Source of the DNA: an uncultured Rhodocyclaceae bacterium
Lineage (GTDB): Bacteria; Pseudomonadota; Gammaproteobacteria; Burkholderiales; Rhodocyclaceae
Direction: 5' to 3'
DNA length: 64,000 bases
NCBI GenBank assembly: GCA_907163225.1
Contig: OU015322.1
Coordinates: forward strand, 682,001 to 746,000
The notes under the pieces were generated by a model. It saw only the letters and a list, made by a program, of their open reading frames with translations, ran no database searches and was not told the DNA's origin. Of the stretch, positions 39,158 through 49,224 are shown piece by piece. The translations under genes and the position numbers were made by a program. How positions within the stretch are numbered: position 1 is the stretch's first letter; every line of letters starts with the position of its first letter.

Positions 39158-42100
39158 TCACTTCAGCGAGAAATCAGCACGACTGGCCTTGCCCTTGTCG
39201 TCAGTCTCAACCTTGGGCGGCAACAGGAAAACACGCTCCGGCGCAACCTTGCCCTGCTCGACCAGCCAGCCCTGCACCGCTTCGGCGCGACGATTGGCCA
39301 GATCCTTGATGTCATCGGCCGTCGCCGGCAGATTGGTCAGCATCAGCTTTTCCATTTCCTCGACCGGCAGGTCTTTTTGCAGGCCGACCATGTTGCGCGG
39401 TTTCGGGAACTTGGCCTCCTTGTAAGCGCGGGTCAGGTAGGTCTTCGTTTCCTCCGGAGCAATCTCGATGTCATCCAGTGACTGTCCTTCGCCGCCTTTC
39501 TTCAGATCCTTCAGCTTCTCAGCTTTCATGGCACGCTCAATCGCCACGCGCTTGACGCCTTCCTTGTCGGCCTCAGGATCGGCCCGGCCGGTAATTTCAA
39601 GTTTCAGCCCATTTCGGTCGTTCAATGCCTTGGCCAGCGACGCCAGCTTCTTGCTCGAAGCGTCACTCAAGCTGGCACGGCCGGCAGCGAATTCGACGTT
39701 GGACAACTCCTCGCCACCACCAACCATCGAACCGAGCAGTGCAAACGGCGAAGTCACGGCCTTGACGAACAGATTGACGATGACCTTGATGACCAGACCG
39801 CCAATCGAGAATTGCGGGTCATCGAGCGAACCGGAAATCGGCAGGGCCAGGTCGATCTCGCCGCGATTGTTCTTGAGCAAGGAAATAGCCAGATTGACCG
39901 GCAACTTGGTGGCATCCGGGCTGTCAATTTTTTCGCCAAACGTGAATTGATCGATGAACAATCGGTTTTCCGCCGCCAGCTGGTTGTTTTCAAGCTTGTA
40001 GGCGACATTCAGCGAGAGCTTGCCTTTTTCGATAGCATAGCCGGCGTATTTTCCGGAATACGGCGAGAAGCCAACCATGTCGACGCCCGTGATATCCGCC
40101 TTGAGGTCGAGATAGGCCTTGGCCGCCAACGGGTTCAACTTGGCAAGAATCTGAACGGGGGCCGCGTTCGCGTATTTGCCGCGCAACTCCAGGTCGGCCA
40201 CCGTATCGGCGACCGACGACAGGTTGCTAACCCGCCCGCCGAGCTTGGTCAGGTTAACCGTGTAATTCGGCTTGACGAAAAGATCGGAGAAATTGACCGT
40301 ACCGTTCTGCAACGTGATCTTGGCAATCTTGATCGGCACCGGCGGCTTGGCCGGAGCTGCATCCTTGGCAGCCACCTTTACCTCTTTGGCGTCAGCGGAC
40401 TTTGTTTCGTCTTTCTTGCCCAAAGCAGCGGCGCCTTCCTGCTTCTTGACGATATCCGCCACATTCAGCTTGCCATCCTTGTTCAGGATCAGACGGGAGA
40501 AATAATCGGTCAGGGCAATCTCACCGATATTGATCGCCATCGGCTCCAGGCGGAAATCTATGCCGCCGAAATACAGCGATTTCCATTTGAGAAAATCCGT
40601 GCTGTTTTGCTTGTCGACCGCAACAAAGTCGCCGAGCGTGAACGACCCCTTGTAGCCGGCCTTCAGGCCAACCGTATCGAGCTTGGCCGTGGCCTCACCC
40701 TTGTTCGATATCTGGCCGCGAGTCAGTGCGATATTGAGGAACTGGCCAAAATACGGCTCCAGTGGCAGGAGCTGAATCGCCACTGTTTCGAGCTTGACCG
40801 CCAAGTCGAGCGGATAAATTTGCAGACTGCCATCCACATTCAGGCTGCCCTTTTTATTGATCTTGCTCTTCAGGGTGATCTTGCCCTTCTTGTTCGGCTC
40901 GTTGGTCAGCTCCTCGCCGTGGAGATTGAAGCCCTCAATTTCCTGCACCGCGACAGGCTTGAGAAACTGATCCTCGAAACGGAAGCCGAGATCTTCAACC
41001 GACAACTTGCCAACTTTTCCGATCCATGGCTTTTCATCCTTGGCCTTGGCATCGGTTGCCCGTATCGTTTTCAGCACGGGCGAACTGACCCACTCGATCT
41101 TGCCCGCCTTGTTGCGCAACATGCGCGCACGGGCGCCGGTATTGCTCACCTCGGCAATATTGATGCGGTGCCCCGGCAGGTCGACGCTGAGATCCTTGAA
41201 AGCCATTTTCTCGACGCGAAAACGATCGCCGAGATCAACCTGATAACTTATTTCGCTAATCACGATGGGCTCAACCAGCTTGCTATCGACTTTGCCCACG
41301 GTAACCTGCAGATTCCGCACCTCGCCGACGGTTGGTGTCAGGGTGGACTCGTCCTGCCAGTGAATCAAGCCATTGGTCAGGGCAAACGCCCCGAGAGACC
41401 ACGCGAATGGCTTGCCCGCCTCTGGCTTGGCCTCAGGTTTGGCTTCCGGCGCAGCCGGCTTGGCCAACTGATCAGCGACGCGCATCACATTGAATTCACC
41501 CTGCTGATTGACCGCGAGAAATACCTCCAGGCCATCCAGACCGACACGCTTGACTTCCACCTTGCGATTGATGGGATCGGCATTGTCGAGGTCGACATCC
41601 AGCCGCTTCCAGCTGGCCAGCGGTTGCCCCTGGCTTTCAAGCAGCGCCAGCCCGGAAACATGCACGCTGCCGACCACCGCAACGGAGTAAACCTTGTCCG
41701 AAACCTCTTTGAAGAGCACTTTGAGCTCGGAATCCAAGGTTCCCGCCTTGAGTTTGATCGGCAGGGAATCCGGCAAATAGGGCTGCAGGCCGGCCAGATC
41801 GAAGCGATCAAGATCGAGATTCAGTTTGCTTTCGCGGGTTTCCGAGAACGGCTTGCTGTCTCCAGTCAGCGCCAGCGGCGAGCCGTTGATGTTAGCTGAA
41901 AAGGAGGGATTGACCAGTATCTCGGTGTGATAAGGCAAACTGGATACAAATGGCAGCGCCAGGTTGATGTCGCTGATCGTATGAATCTTGCCCTTGGGCT
42001 GATCGTCAAAGACGACCTTGGCATTGATCAACTGGATGTTATTGACTGAAAAACGCGGCGTCTCCTTTTCCGGCTCATCCTTGGGCTTCATCCATTCGTC

Positions 42101-42571
42101 AAGCAGGTCCGAAATGTCGTAGCGCCCTTCGGAGACACGGGCGACGGCAACGCGCAAGCCCGCCACACGGACCTCATCAACGATTGCCGCCAGCTTGAAA
42201 ATGGACTCTGAGGACAAATTGACAAAGAACTCATCGAAACCAGCAATCTCTTTACCGCCCTCGGCCTTGACCGAAAAACCACTGACCTTCGCCGACAGAC
42301 CATAAGGATTGATGTCGATTTTTTCAATACTGACATCGCGGTGCAATTGCGCCGATAGTTGCTTCTGCAAAATCGACTTAATCAGCGGGGGCGCGGCAAA
42401 ATAGCCAAGCAGGCCAAAAAGCAGAAAAATCCCGACCAGCCATTTGCCAATTCGCAAGCTACGCGGCGATTTGAGTCCTCCGGCAAAATGAGACATTGTT
42501 GTTGAATTGTTTGCGGTCGGCTCTGTCATGATATTGTGCCTTTCTTGCTCTATATTCGCGAAATTTAGCAC
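39158..42571 (-). CDS. DUF748/AsmA-like envelope protein
   Basis: This 1137-residue protein has a single N-terminal transmembrane helix (about 42-64), then long repetitive beta-rich AsmA/DUF748 segments. Near 740-780 is an Ala/Lys/Pro-rich low-complexity stretch (AAKDAAPAKPP). The C-terminal part (ASSKKLASLAKALND...EITGRADPEADKEG) is OmpA-like. Such proteins are periplasmic, anchored in the inner membrane and implicated in lipid transport. It may start at an inner Met (42529). A repeat copy at 40591-40624 encodes VAVDKQN. Confidence 0.82.
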   Translation of the reverse strand: MLNFANIEQERHNIMTEPTANNSTTMSHFAGGLKSPRSLRIGKWLVGIFLLFGLLGYFAAPPLIKSILQKQLSAQLHRDVSIEKIDINPYGLSAKVSGFSVKAEGGKEIAGFDEFFVNLSSESIFKLAAIVDEVRVAGLRVAVARVSEGRYDISDLLDEWMKPKDEPEKETPRFSVNNIQLINAKVVFDDQPKGKIHTISDINLALPFVSSLPYHTEILVNPSFSANINGSPLALTGDSKPFSETRESKLNLDLDRFDLAGLQPYLPDSLPIKLKAGTLDSELKVLFKEVSDKVYSVAVVGSVHVSGLALLESQGQPLASWKRLDVDLDNADPINRKVEVKRVGLDGLEVFLAVNQQGEFNVMRVADQLAKPAAPEAKPEAKPEAGKPFAWSLGAFALTNGLIHWQDESTLTPTVGEVRNLQVTVGKVDSKLVEPIVISEISYQVDLGDRFRVEKMAFKDLSVDLPGHRINIAEVSNTGARARMLRNKAGKIEWVSSPVLKTIRATDAKAKDEKPWIGKVGKLSVEDLGFRFEDQFLKPVAVQEIEGFNLHGEELTNEPNKKGKITLKSKINKKGSLNVDGSLQIYPLDLAVKLETVAIQLLPLEPYFGQFLNIALTRGQISNKGEATAKLDTVGLKAGYKGSFTLGDFVAVDKQNSTDFLKWKSLYFGGIDFRLEPMAINIGEIALTDYFSRLILNKDGKLNVADIVKKQEGAAALGKKDETKSADAKEVKVAAKDAAPAKPPVPIKIAKITLQNGTVNFSDLFVKPNYTVNLTKLGGRVSNLSSVADTVADLELRGKYANAAPVQILAKLNPLAAKAYLDLKADITGVDMVGFSPYSGKYAGYAIEKGKLSLNVAYKLENNQLAAENRLFIDQFTFGEKIDSPDATKLPVNLAISLLKNNRGEIDLALPISGSLDDPQFSIGGLVIKVIVNLFVKAVTSPFALLGSMVGGGEELSNVEFAAGRASLSDASSKKLASLAKALNDRNGLKLEITGRADPEADKEGVKRVAIERAMKAEKLKDLKKGGEGQSLDDIEIAPEETKTYLTRAYKEAKFPKPRNMVGLQKDLPVEEMEKLMLTNLPATADDIKDLANRRAEAVQGWLVEQGKVAPERVFLLPPKVETDDKGKASRADFSLK
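40591..40624 (-). repeat. uptake-signal-like repeat, copy 15
   Basis: TGTTGCGGTCGAC, then CAAAA and GATTTTC. In the DUF748 gene, sense. Confidence 0.65.
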
Positions 42572-42602
42572 ACCGGCACGGTAGAAATATTAGTAAAAGC
42601 AC

Positions 42603-43001
42603 ATGAAATGGATCATCGATGACATTTTTAACGCACTGGCGCAACTCAAGCGCTGGCAGACGTGGCTCGTTCTTGGCCTGATCAGTGTCTTTGTTGGACT
42701 GGCCTACTTGATCAGCAGTTTCGCCTTTCGCACCGACGCGCTGCTCGTGTACCTCCATCGCACCGCAGGTGCCTGCCGCGAATTGACCAACGGCTTGATC
42801 ATTTCCATGTTCTGCGGGATGATTTTTTTCCTGTTCGCTGCACTGCTCACCCTTGGCGAATTTCAACAGTATTTCGAATTCAAGCAGCGAAACGCGCACC
42901 ATCAGGCGCAAAAATCCTTGTTCTGGGGAATCGGCTGGGGCGCCGGAACCTTGGGAATTGCGGCGTCAGCACTGGTTTTCTTCAAGCAATATTGCCGTTA
43001 G
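42603..43001 (+). CDS. membrane protein of unknown function
   Basis: This 132-residue protein has three hydrophobic segments (about 20-40, 62-84, 106-126) and an amphipathic start, MKWIIDDIFNALAQLKRW. It is divergent from the DUF748 gene and 29 bp before the GGDEF response regulator on the same strand, so it may be cotranscribed. I do not recognise the family. Confidence 0.6.
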   Translation: MKWIIDDIFNALAQLKRWQTWLVLGLISVFVGLAYLISSFAFRTDALLVYLHRTAGACRELTNGLIISMFCGMIFFLFAALLTLGEFQQYFEFKQRNAHHQAQKSLFWGIGWGAGTLGIAASALVFFKQYCR

Positions 43002-43030
43002 ACTCCGCCGATCGAGCACTGACTACTCAC

Positions 43031-43972
43031 ATGAAAATTCTTGTCGTCGAAGATAGTCGAGCCAATCGCCTTTTGCTGACGCAGTACGTCGAACAATTTG
43101 GCGCAACGGCCCTCACCGCCGAAACGGGAGAAGGTGCGCTGGAAGTCTTTGCTCGCATGAAGCCTGACCTCGTTCTTCTTGACGTCGTTCTTCCCGATAT
43201 CGACGGCTTCGTTGTCGCTCAACGTATTCGCGCGATGGAGCAGCTGGGCGAGTGGACGCCCATCATTTTCCTTTCATCGCTTGGCGATGACGCCAATGTT
43301 GAAAAAGGCATTGCTGCCGGCGGCGATGACTACCTTCTAAAACCAGTCAGTCAAATCGTGCTGGGCGCAAAAATCAGGGCCATGCAACGCCTTGTTCGAA
43401 TGCGCGGATCGCTGCTTGCCATGACGCGCAAGCTGGATTCTGCGAATCGGGAGCTGGTAAGGATTTCATCCAGCGATGGCTTGACCGGGGTCTCCAATCG
43501 ACGCTTCTTTGATGAAGCGATTGCTCTGGAGTGGCGCCGGGCACGTCGTCACTCAAACAGCATCGCGATGCTGATGTGCGATGTCGATTTCTTCAAGCTG
43601 TTCAACGATACCTACGGCCACCAGGCCGGTGACGACTGCCTGCGCAAGGTGGCCAAGGCCATCAGCCTGAATACCGAACGCCCTTCTGACATTGTGGCCC
43701 GCTATGGGGGCGAAGAGTTCGCGGTTGTCCTGCCCGAAACGACGATAGGCGGCGCCTTGATGGTGGCAGAAAAGATTCGCCAGGCCATTCGAGAGTTGAA
43801 CATTCCACACGAATCATCGCCTGACGGGCGTGTCACGATGAGTATTGGCATCGCCTCAGCAGCCCCCGGCTTTGACAACCCGCCAGACGACCTGATCCTC
43901 GCGGCCGACAAGGCGCTTTACCGAGCCAAGCGAGAAGGCCGGGATCGCGTCTGCCGTGCCGACGCCGCCTAG
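43031..43972 (+). CDS. response regulator with GGDEF diguanylate cyclase domain
   Basis: The 313-residue protein has an N-terminal receiver (VVEDSRANR, LLDVVLPDIDG with the phospho-Asp, LKPVS) and a GGDEF domain with the active GGEEF motif in ARYGGEEFAVVLPE. It makes c-di-GMP when phosphorylated. The ATG at 43031 fits the receiver start. It lies 12 bp before a CheY-like gene, likely one signalling unit. Confidence 0.92.
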   Translation: MKILVVEDSRANRLLLTQYVEQFGATALTAETGEGALEVFARMKPDLVLLDVVLPDIDGFVVAQRIRAMEQLGEWTPIIFLSSLGDDANVEKGIAAGGDDYLLKPVSQIVLGAKIRAMQRLVRMRGSLLAMTRKLDSANRELVRISSSDGLTGVSNRRFFDEAIALEWRRARRHSNSIAMLMCDVDFFKLFNDTYGHQAGDDCLRKVAKAISLNTERPSDIVARYGGEEFAVVLPETTIGGALMVAEKIRQAIRELNIPHESSPDGRVTMSIGIASAAPGFDNPPDDLILAADKALYRAKREGRDRVCRADAA

Positions 43973-43984
43973 AAATCATTGAAT

Positions 43985-44377
43985 ATGGCCAGAAGACGAC
44001 TCTCAATCATCATCGCCGACGATAACGACATGATGCGCAGCATTCTCCGCGGCATGTTGCGTGGCGAGGAGTACGACGTGATTGGCGAGGCACGAAACGG
44101 CCAGTCTGCGGTCGACATTGCGACCCGCCTGAAACCGGATATCGTCTGCATGGACGTCATGATGCCGGAGAAGAACGGGATAGAAGCGCTCTGCGAAATC
44201 AAGGCTGCGCACCCGGAAATCGAGGTAGTCATGGTCACCAGCAATTCCGATCCGGATACCGTGCAGGAATCGATTCAGAACGGTGCCTGTGGCTTCATCA
44301 TCAAACCGTTCAACGCCGCTCGCGTACTGGATACGCTACAAAAAGTAAGCACGCGGGTTCGCGCAGCAAAGCCCTAA
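43985..44377 (+). CDS. CheY-like response regulator
   Basis: The 130-residue single receiver has ADDNDMMR, phospho-acceptor Asp57 in CMDVMMPEKNG and IIKPFN. It has no output domain. It follows the GGDEF regulator closely and its 3' end overlaps gloB by 4 bp on the opposite strand. Start at 43985 chosen over an upstream TTG. Confidence 0.9.
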   Translation: MARRRLSIIIADDNDMMRSILRGMLRGEEYDVIGEARNGQSAVDIATRLKPDIVCMDVMMPEKNGIEALCEIKAAHPEIEVVMVTSNSDPDTVQESIQNGACGFIIKPFNAARVLDTLQKVSTRVRAAKP

Positions 44378-45129
44378 AAATTATTCCGCCAGCCGCGGAT
44401 CGCTTTGAAAATTTCGGCTTTTTCCCGGTTGACCGCAGCATGCTGCAACCCGGCCTCGATGACAGCGGCTTCACTGCACCGCAAGAACGGGTTCGTTGCC
44501 TTTTCTTCCGCCAGCAAGCTAGGCACACTGGGCAAACCGGCAGCACGCAAGGCAGCTACGTTCGCTACACGCGCCTGCAGGGCCATATTTTCCGGCTCAA
44601 CTGCGAGCGCAAAACGCAGGTTCATCTCGGTATATTCGTGGGCGCAATAAACCCGCGTCTCACCGGGCAAAGCTGCAATGCTGTCGAGCGAGGCCGACAT
44701 CTGCTCCGGCGTGCCTTCGAAAAGCCGGCCGCAACCGGCACCAAACAGCGTATCACCACAAAATATCGCGCCCGGCGCGTAGTAGGCAATGTGCCCTGAA
44801 GTATGTCCGGGAACAGCCATGACCTCGACCATCTGGCCCAATACATCAATCCGCTCTCCCCCGGAAAGAGGACGGGTACAGCCTGTGATAGACTCGTTGG
44901 CCGGTGCATAGACCTCGGTTTGCCAGCGTCCTTTCAACTCGGCAATGCCACCTTGGTGGTCGGCATGATGATGCGTGATCAGGATGCCCTCCAGCGTCAG
45001 GCCGTCGGTTTCCAGACGTTGGCACACAGGCGCAGAATCGCCAGGATCGACGACGAAGGCACGCTTGCCCCGGGTCAGCAGCCAGATGTAATTGTCCTTG
45101 AACGCGGGAATGAAAGAGACTTCAAACAT
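44374..45129 (-). CDS. gloB: hydroxyacylglutathione hydrolase (glyoxalase II)
   Basis: The 251-residue metallo-beta-lactamase-fold enzyme has THHHADHQGG (zinc ligands), VPGHTSGHIAY, FCGDTLF and the C-terminal RCSEAAV glyoxalase II domain. It hydrolyses S-lactoylglutathione. A nearly perfect dispersed repeat at its C-terminus encodes HAAVNREKAEIF. It is divergent from the methyltransferase, as in the conserved gloB-yafS-rnhA-dnaQ cluster. Confidence 0.95.
   Translation of the reverse strand: MFEVSFIPAFKDNYIWLLTRGKRAFVVDPGDSAPVCQRLETDGLTLEGILITHHHADHQGGIAELKGRWQTEVYAPANESITGCTRPLSGGERIDVLGQMVEVMAVPGHTSGHIAYYAPGAIFCGDTLFGAGCGRLFEGTPEQMSASLDSIAALPGETRVYCAHEYTEMNLRFALAVEPENMALQARVANVAALRAAGLPSVPSLLAEEKATNPFLRCSEAAVIEAGLQHAAVNREKAEIFKAIRGWRNNF
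44407..44440 (-). repeat. uptake-signal-like repeat, copy 16
   Basis: TGCTGCGGTCAACCGG, then GAAAAA and AAATTTTC. In gloB, sense (HAAVNREKAEIF). Close to consensus. Confidence 0.85.
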
Positions 45130-45157
45130 ACCGGAACTATCGAGCGCAGCGCCCCGA

Positions 45158-45874
45158 ATGTCAATTCCCGGGCTCGATGCGTGGCTGTCGACCGCACCAG
45201 GCCGCTACGTGCTGGATTGGGAACAGCGCCAACTCGATGCCGCTGTCGCCGACATATTCGGCTTCCACGCCCTGCAGCTTGGCCTGCCCCAGGGCGATTT
45301 CCTTCGCGCCAATCGTATTCCCCTGCGTCTGAAGGCTGGAGAATACGGTGCCGTCGACCTGCTGTGCGACAGCGCCGCCCTGCCCCTTGCCTCGCTCAGC
45401 ACCGACCTCGTCGTGCTCCCCCATGTGCTTGAGTTCAGCGATGAGCCCCATCAGATATTGCGTGAAGTCGAACGCGTCCTGATCCCGGAAGGCCAGGTCA
45501 TCATCATTGGCTTCAATCCGCTATCGCTGTGGGGCGTAAAGCGAAAGCTCGACCGGAGCGGCGAATTCCCTTGGAATGGTAATTACCTCTCCATAAATCG
45601 GCTGAAGGATTGGCTGAAATTGCTCAGTTTCGAGGTCGACCGTGGCAACCTCGGCTGTTACATCCCGCCGGTCGAGCAACTCAAATGGGTTCAGGGCTGG
45701 AAATTCATCGAAACCGCTGGCAACCGCTGGTGGAATTTTTCTGGCGGCGTGTATGTGCTGCGCGCCATCAAACGCGTGCACGGCATGCACCTGATCACCC
45801 CCAACTGGCGCAACAAACCGGTGCGCGCCAAGGCACTGCGCCCGATCGCACAAAAGGAAGGCCATGGCCGCTGA
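45158..45874 (+). CDS. class I SAM-dependent methyltransferase (YafS-like)
   Basis: The 238-residue protein has a reduced Rossmann methyltransferase core: [10 protein letters not shown], a middle [30 protein letters not shown] and [11 protein letters not shown]. In E. coli the equivalent yafS lies between gloB and rnhA. Substrate is unknown. A degenerate repeat-like site at 45616-45649 encodes FEVDRGNLG. It overlaps rnhA by 11 bp. Confidence 0.85.
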   Translation: MSIPGLDAWLSTAPGRYVLDWEQRQLDAAVADIFGFHALQLGLPQGDFLRANRIPLRLKAGEYGAVDLLCDSAALPLASLSTDLVVLPHVLEFSDEPHQILREVERVLIPEGQVIIIGFNPLSLWGVKRKLDRSGEFPWNGNYLSINRLKDWLKLLSFEVDRGNLGCYIPPVEQLKWVQGWKFIETAGNRWWNFSGGVYVLRAIKRVHGMHLITPNWRNKPVRAKALRPIAQKEGHGR

Positions 45875-46322
45875 AAAAATCGTTGAAATATTTACCGATG
45901 GCGCCTGCAAGGGCAACCCTGGCCCCGGCGGCTGGGGCGCGATCCTGCGCGTCGGAAAGCATGAAAAGGAACTGTGGGGCGGCGAAAAAGAAACAACGAA
46001 CAACCGTATGGAACTGACTGCGGCCATTCGCGCCATCGAAGCCTTGAAGCGCCCCATCGAGGGGAAAATCCACACCGACTCGCAATACGTGCTGAAGGGC
46101 ATCAACGAGTGGATTCACGGCTGGAAAAAGAACGGCTGGAAGACCGCAGACAAGAAGCCAGTCAAGAATGCCGACCTGTGGCAGCAACTCGACGCCCTGG
46201 TCAAACAACACAAACTGGAATGGATTTGGGTCAAAGGCCACGCCGGTCATCCGGAAAACGAACGCGCCGATGCCCTGGCCAATCGGGGCATCGAAGAATT
46301 AGCCAGCAAGGAAGCCGCATGA
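45864..46322 (+). CDS. rnhA: ribonuclease HI
   Basis: The 152-residue enzyme cleaves RNA in RNA:DNA hybrids. Catalytic acidic residues are visible: [16 protein letters not shown] (Asp), [10 protein letters not shown] (Glu), IHTDSQYV (Asp) and the final Asp in NERADALAN. It overlaps dnaQ by 4 bp (ATGA). Confidence 0.97.
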   Translation: MAAEKIVEIFTDGACKGNPGPGGWGAILRVGKHEKELWGGEKETTNNRMELTAAIRAIEALKRPIEGKIHTDSQYVLKGINEWIHGWKKNGWKTADKKPVKNADLWQQLDALVKQHKLEWIWVKGHAGHPENERADALANRGIEELASKEAA

Positions 46323-47035
46323 GACAGATCGTCCTCGACACCGAAACCACCGGCCTCGACCCACGTTCGGGTCACCGCATCATCGAAGTGGCGTGCATCG
46401 AAATGGAGAACCGCCGGTTCACCGGCCGTCACCTGCACAAATACGTCAATCCGGAGCGCGAAATCGACGAGGGGGCGCAACGCGTGCACGGCATCAGCCT
46501 CGAATTCCTCGCCGACAAGCCGAAGTTTGCCGACGTCGTCGACGAGTTTCTCGAATTCATCAATGGCGCCGAATTGGTCATCCACAACGCGCCATTCGAC
46601 ATCGGCTTCTTGAATGCCGAACTGCGTCGCCTTGATCGCGTGCCGGTCGAAACGGTCTGCAATGGCGTCATCGATACCTTGCGCATGGCCAAGGACCTGC
46701 ACCCCGGCAAGCGCAACAGCCTTGATGCCCTGTGCGAACGCTACGAAATCGACAACTCCGGCCGTACCCTGCACGGCGCGCTACTCGATACGGAACTGCT
46801 GGCCGACGTATTCATGGCCATGACGCGTGGCCAGAACTCGCTGATGATCGAACCCGATACCGCGCCGCGCCCGAATCTTGACGCCGACGGGCTGGTCCGT
46901 GAGCGCAAGCCGCTCATCGTCCGCCGCGCCTCGCCGGAAGAACTGGTCGAACACCAGCGCGTGCTGGCCAGCATCGACAAGGACTCAAAAGGCGCCTGTC
47001 TGTGGTTGCCCAAGCCAGAAGCAGAAGCGGCCTGA
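46319..47035 (+). CDS. dnaQ: DNA polymerase III epsilon subunit
   Basis: The 238-residue proofreading 3'-5' exonuclease is intact: [22 protein letters not shown] and [13 protein letters not shown]. The C-terminal tail (about 180-238) would bind the alpha subunit. Overlap with rnhA and the gene order are conserved in proteobacteria, so this is the replicative epsilon, unlike the two exonuclease-like proteins at 0-6 kb. Confidence 0.95.
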   Translation: MRQIVLDTETTGLDPRSGHRIIEVACIEMENRRFTGRHLHKYVNPEREIDEGAQRVHGISLEFLADKPKFADVVDEFLEFINGAELVIHNAPFDIGFLNAELRRLDRVPVETVCNGVIDTLRMAKDLHPGKRNSLDALCERYEIDNSGRTLHGALLDTELLADVFMAMTRGQNSLMIEPDTAPRPNLDADGLVRERKPLIVRRASPEELVEHQRVLASIDKDSKGACLWLPKPEAEAA

Positions 47036-47042
47036 CCTCGAC

Positions 47043-47921
47043 ATGGTACCCATCTCGCTACTGATCTGGATCACTCTCGAAACCGCCGCTTACCTGGCCT
47101 TCGGCCGCCAATTCCTGCATCTTGACTGGCCGCTGGCCATCGTTGGTGCGATCAACTGCCTGCTTGGCCTGCGCTTCTGGATGAATGCCACGACCTGGTT
47201 TTTCGGCATGAATTTCGCGTCACCGGCACCTGACCTTGGCTTCTTCGGTCGTCTCCGGATCATGGTCGGCGAATACCTGGCCTTCCTGCTCACCTTCCTG
47301 CTCGTCATCCCCTTCGAGCGCCTGTGGATGCCGGTCGACCGCCTGCCAGCAGGCAAATGCCCCATCCTGCTCGTGCATGGCTACGGTTGCAGCCGTGGTG
47401 TCTGGTGGCTGCTGCGGCGTAGGTTGGAAGCAGCCGGCCATTCGGTCGCCACGGTCAGCCTGGTTCCGCCTTACACCAGCATGGGCAAATTGGTGCCGCA
47501 ACTGAATCAGCGCATCGAGGAAGTCTGCGCCGCTACCGGCAGCAAGCAGGTAACACTGGTCGCCCACAGCATGGGCGGCCTGATCTGCCGCTCCTATCTT
47601 GCCCGTCACGGCAATGAGCGAGTCAATCGCTTGCTCACGCTAGCCACACCGCACGCTGGAAGCATCCTGAGCAAAATCGGCTTTGGTCAGAACTCGCGCG
47701 AAATGACCCCCGGCTCGCTCTGGCTACGCGACATGGCCAGCGAAACGATCAAGGTTCCGGTCATCAGTCTGCGCAACGCCTACGACAACTACGTCATGCC
47801 ACAGGACAACCAGCGCCTGCCCGGCGCCCGCGATGTCGAACTACCCCCTGTCGGCCACATCGCAATGCTTTATGATTCCCGCATTGCCAATCTATTGCTC
47901 GAACTGTTGAACAAACCATGA
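47043..47921 (+). CDS. membrane-anchored alpha/beta hydrolase (lipase-like)
   Basis: The 292-residue protein has two to three N-terminal transmembrane helices (about 5-100), then an alpha/beta hydrolase domain: LLVHGYGCSRGVWW (oxyanion region), AHSMGGLICR (nucleophile Ser), and a C-terminal GHIAML supplying the His. It resembles bacterial triacylglycerol lipase-like or PGAP1-like hydrolases. It overlaps the aminopeptidase gene by 4 bp. Confidence 0.8.
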   Translation: MVPISLLIWITLETAAYLAFGRQFLHLDWPLAIVGAINCLLGLRFWMNATTWFFGMNFASPAPDLGFFGRLRIMVGEYLAFLLTFLLVIPFERLWMPVDRLPAGKCPILLVHGYGCSRGVWWLLRRRLEAAGHSVATVSLVPPYTSMGKLVPQLNQRIEEVCAATGSKQVTLVAHSMGGLICRSYLARHGNERVNRLLTLATPHAGSILSKIGFGQNSREMTPGSLWLRDMASETIKVPVISLRNAYDNYVMPQDNQRLPGARDVELPPVGHIAMLYDSRIANLLLELLNKP

Positions 47922-49222
47922 AAATTTCCGATGCCACCCGTGCCCAAGCGCAGGATTTGCTCGATTTCATCGACGCCAGCCCCAGCCCCTGGCACGCCGT
48001 CCAGAGCTGCGAAACGCGACTGACGGCAGCCGGATTCAACCGACTGGAAGAGATCGACCGCTGGAATTTGAAAGCAGGTAGCCGCCATTACATCGTGCGT
48101 GGCGGCTCATCGATCATTGCCTTCATCGTCGGCAATCAGCCGGCAGCCACCACTGGCCTGCGCATGGTTGGCGCCCACACCGACTCGCCAGGACTTCGTC
48201 TCAAACCAAAGCCGGCCGAAGAGGCTGCCGGCATGGTTCGCCTCGGCGTCGAAGTCTACGGCGGGCCCATCCTCGCTACCTTTGCCGACCGCGACCTGTC
48301 GCTGGCCGGGCGCGTCAATGTCCGCACGCCGGGCGGCTTTACCTCGCGCCTTGTCCGCTTCAACGAACCGCTGCTGCGCCTACCTAACCTCGCCATTCAC
48401 ATGAATCGAGAGGTCAACGAGACCGGCCTGAAATTCAACAAGCAGACCGAATTGCCCCTGCTGCTAGGCGTCTCGGCAGATGGCACGAAAGCCGAAGCCC
48501 GCTTTCGCCAGCCGATTGCCGAGGTGCTGGGGGTTGAACCAGCCGATCTGCAGACCTGGGAACTGAACGCCTACGACACGCAAAAAGGGGCCTTTTGGGG
48601 CGTTGACCGTGAGTTTGTCGCCAACAGCCAGCTCGACAATCTCGCCTCCTGCCACGCCGCACTGAGCGCCCTGCTCGCCACACGCGAACCGGCTGCCACC
48701 TGCCTGTGCGCCTTCTTTGATCACGAAGAGGTTGGCAGCGAAAGCGCCGCCGGCGCCGGCGGCAGCTTCGTCGCCGATGTCATCAGCCGACTGGCCGCCA
48801 GCGCCGGACTGGATGGCGAAGACCAGCGCCGGATGCTGGCCCAGAGTTTTTTCATCAGCGCCGACATGGCCCACGCCTGGCACCCCAACTTCCCGGCCGC
48901 CTACGAACCCTGCCACCACGCGACCGTCAATGCCGGCCCGGTCATCAAGAGCAACGCCAACCAGCGCTACAGCACCAGCGCCGACACGGCGGCCCGCTTC
49001 ATGGCCATCTGCGAAAAAGCCGGCGTACCCTGCCAGCAATACGCCCACCGCACCGACCTCGGCTGCGGCAGCACCATCGGCCCCATCGTCGCCGCGCGAC
49101 TCGGCATTCCGAGCGTCGATGTCGGCTCGCCGATGTGGGCCATGCACAGCATTCGCGAGAGTGCGGGGGTACTTGACCACGGCTACATGATTTCCGCCCT
49201 GACCACCGCTTTCTCCAACTGA
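47918..49222 (+). CDS. apeB: M18 family aminopeptidase
   Basis: The 434-residue zinc aminopeptidase (aspartyl aminopeptidase-like) has VGAHTDSPG, FFDHEEVGSESAAGAGG and SADMAHAWHPN holding the metal ligands, and GSTIGPIVAARLGI near the end. It probably removes acidic N-terminal residues in the cytoplasm. ATG overlaps the upstream stop. A repeat-like site at 48581-48612 looks degenerate. Confidence 0.92.
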   Translation: MKISDATRAQAQDLLDFIDASPSPWHAVQSCETRLTAAGFNRLEEIDRWNLKAGSRHYIVRGGSSIIAFIVGNQPAATTGLRMVGAHTDSPGLRLKPKPAEEAAGMVRLGVEVYGGPILATFADRDLSLAGRVNVRTPGGFTSRLVRFNEPLLRLPNLAIHMNREVNETGLKFNKQTELPLLLGVSADGTKAEARFRQPIAEVLGVEPADLQTWELNAYDTQKGAFWGVDREFVANSQLDNLASCHAALSALLATREPAATCLCAFFDHEEVGSESAAGAGGSFVADVISRLAASAGLDGEDQRRMLAQSFFISADMAHAWHPNFPAAYEPCHHATVNAGPVIKSNANQRYSTSADTAARFMAICEKAGVPCQQYAHRTDLGCGSTIGPIVAARLGIPSVDVGSPMWAMHSIRESAGVLDHGYMISALTTAFSN

Positions 49223-49224
49223 AT

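Noticed and set aside
39812..41899. 695-codon plus-strand ORF opposite the DUF748 gene
   Set aside because: Shadow ORF; the DUF748 frame has a clear membrane anchor and family motifs.
45616..45649. Repeat-like site in the methyltransferase gene
   Set aside because: GGTCGACCG present with AT tracts, but flanks diverge; considered degenerate and left out of the 21. A similar weak case is 48581-48612, and another is 41491-41520.
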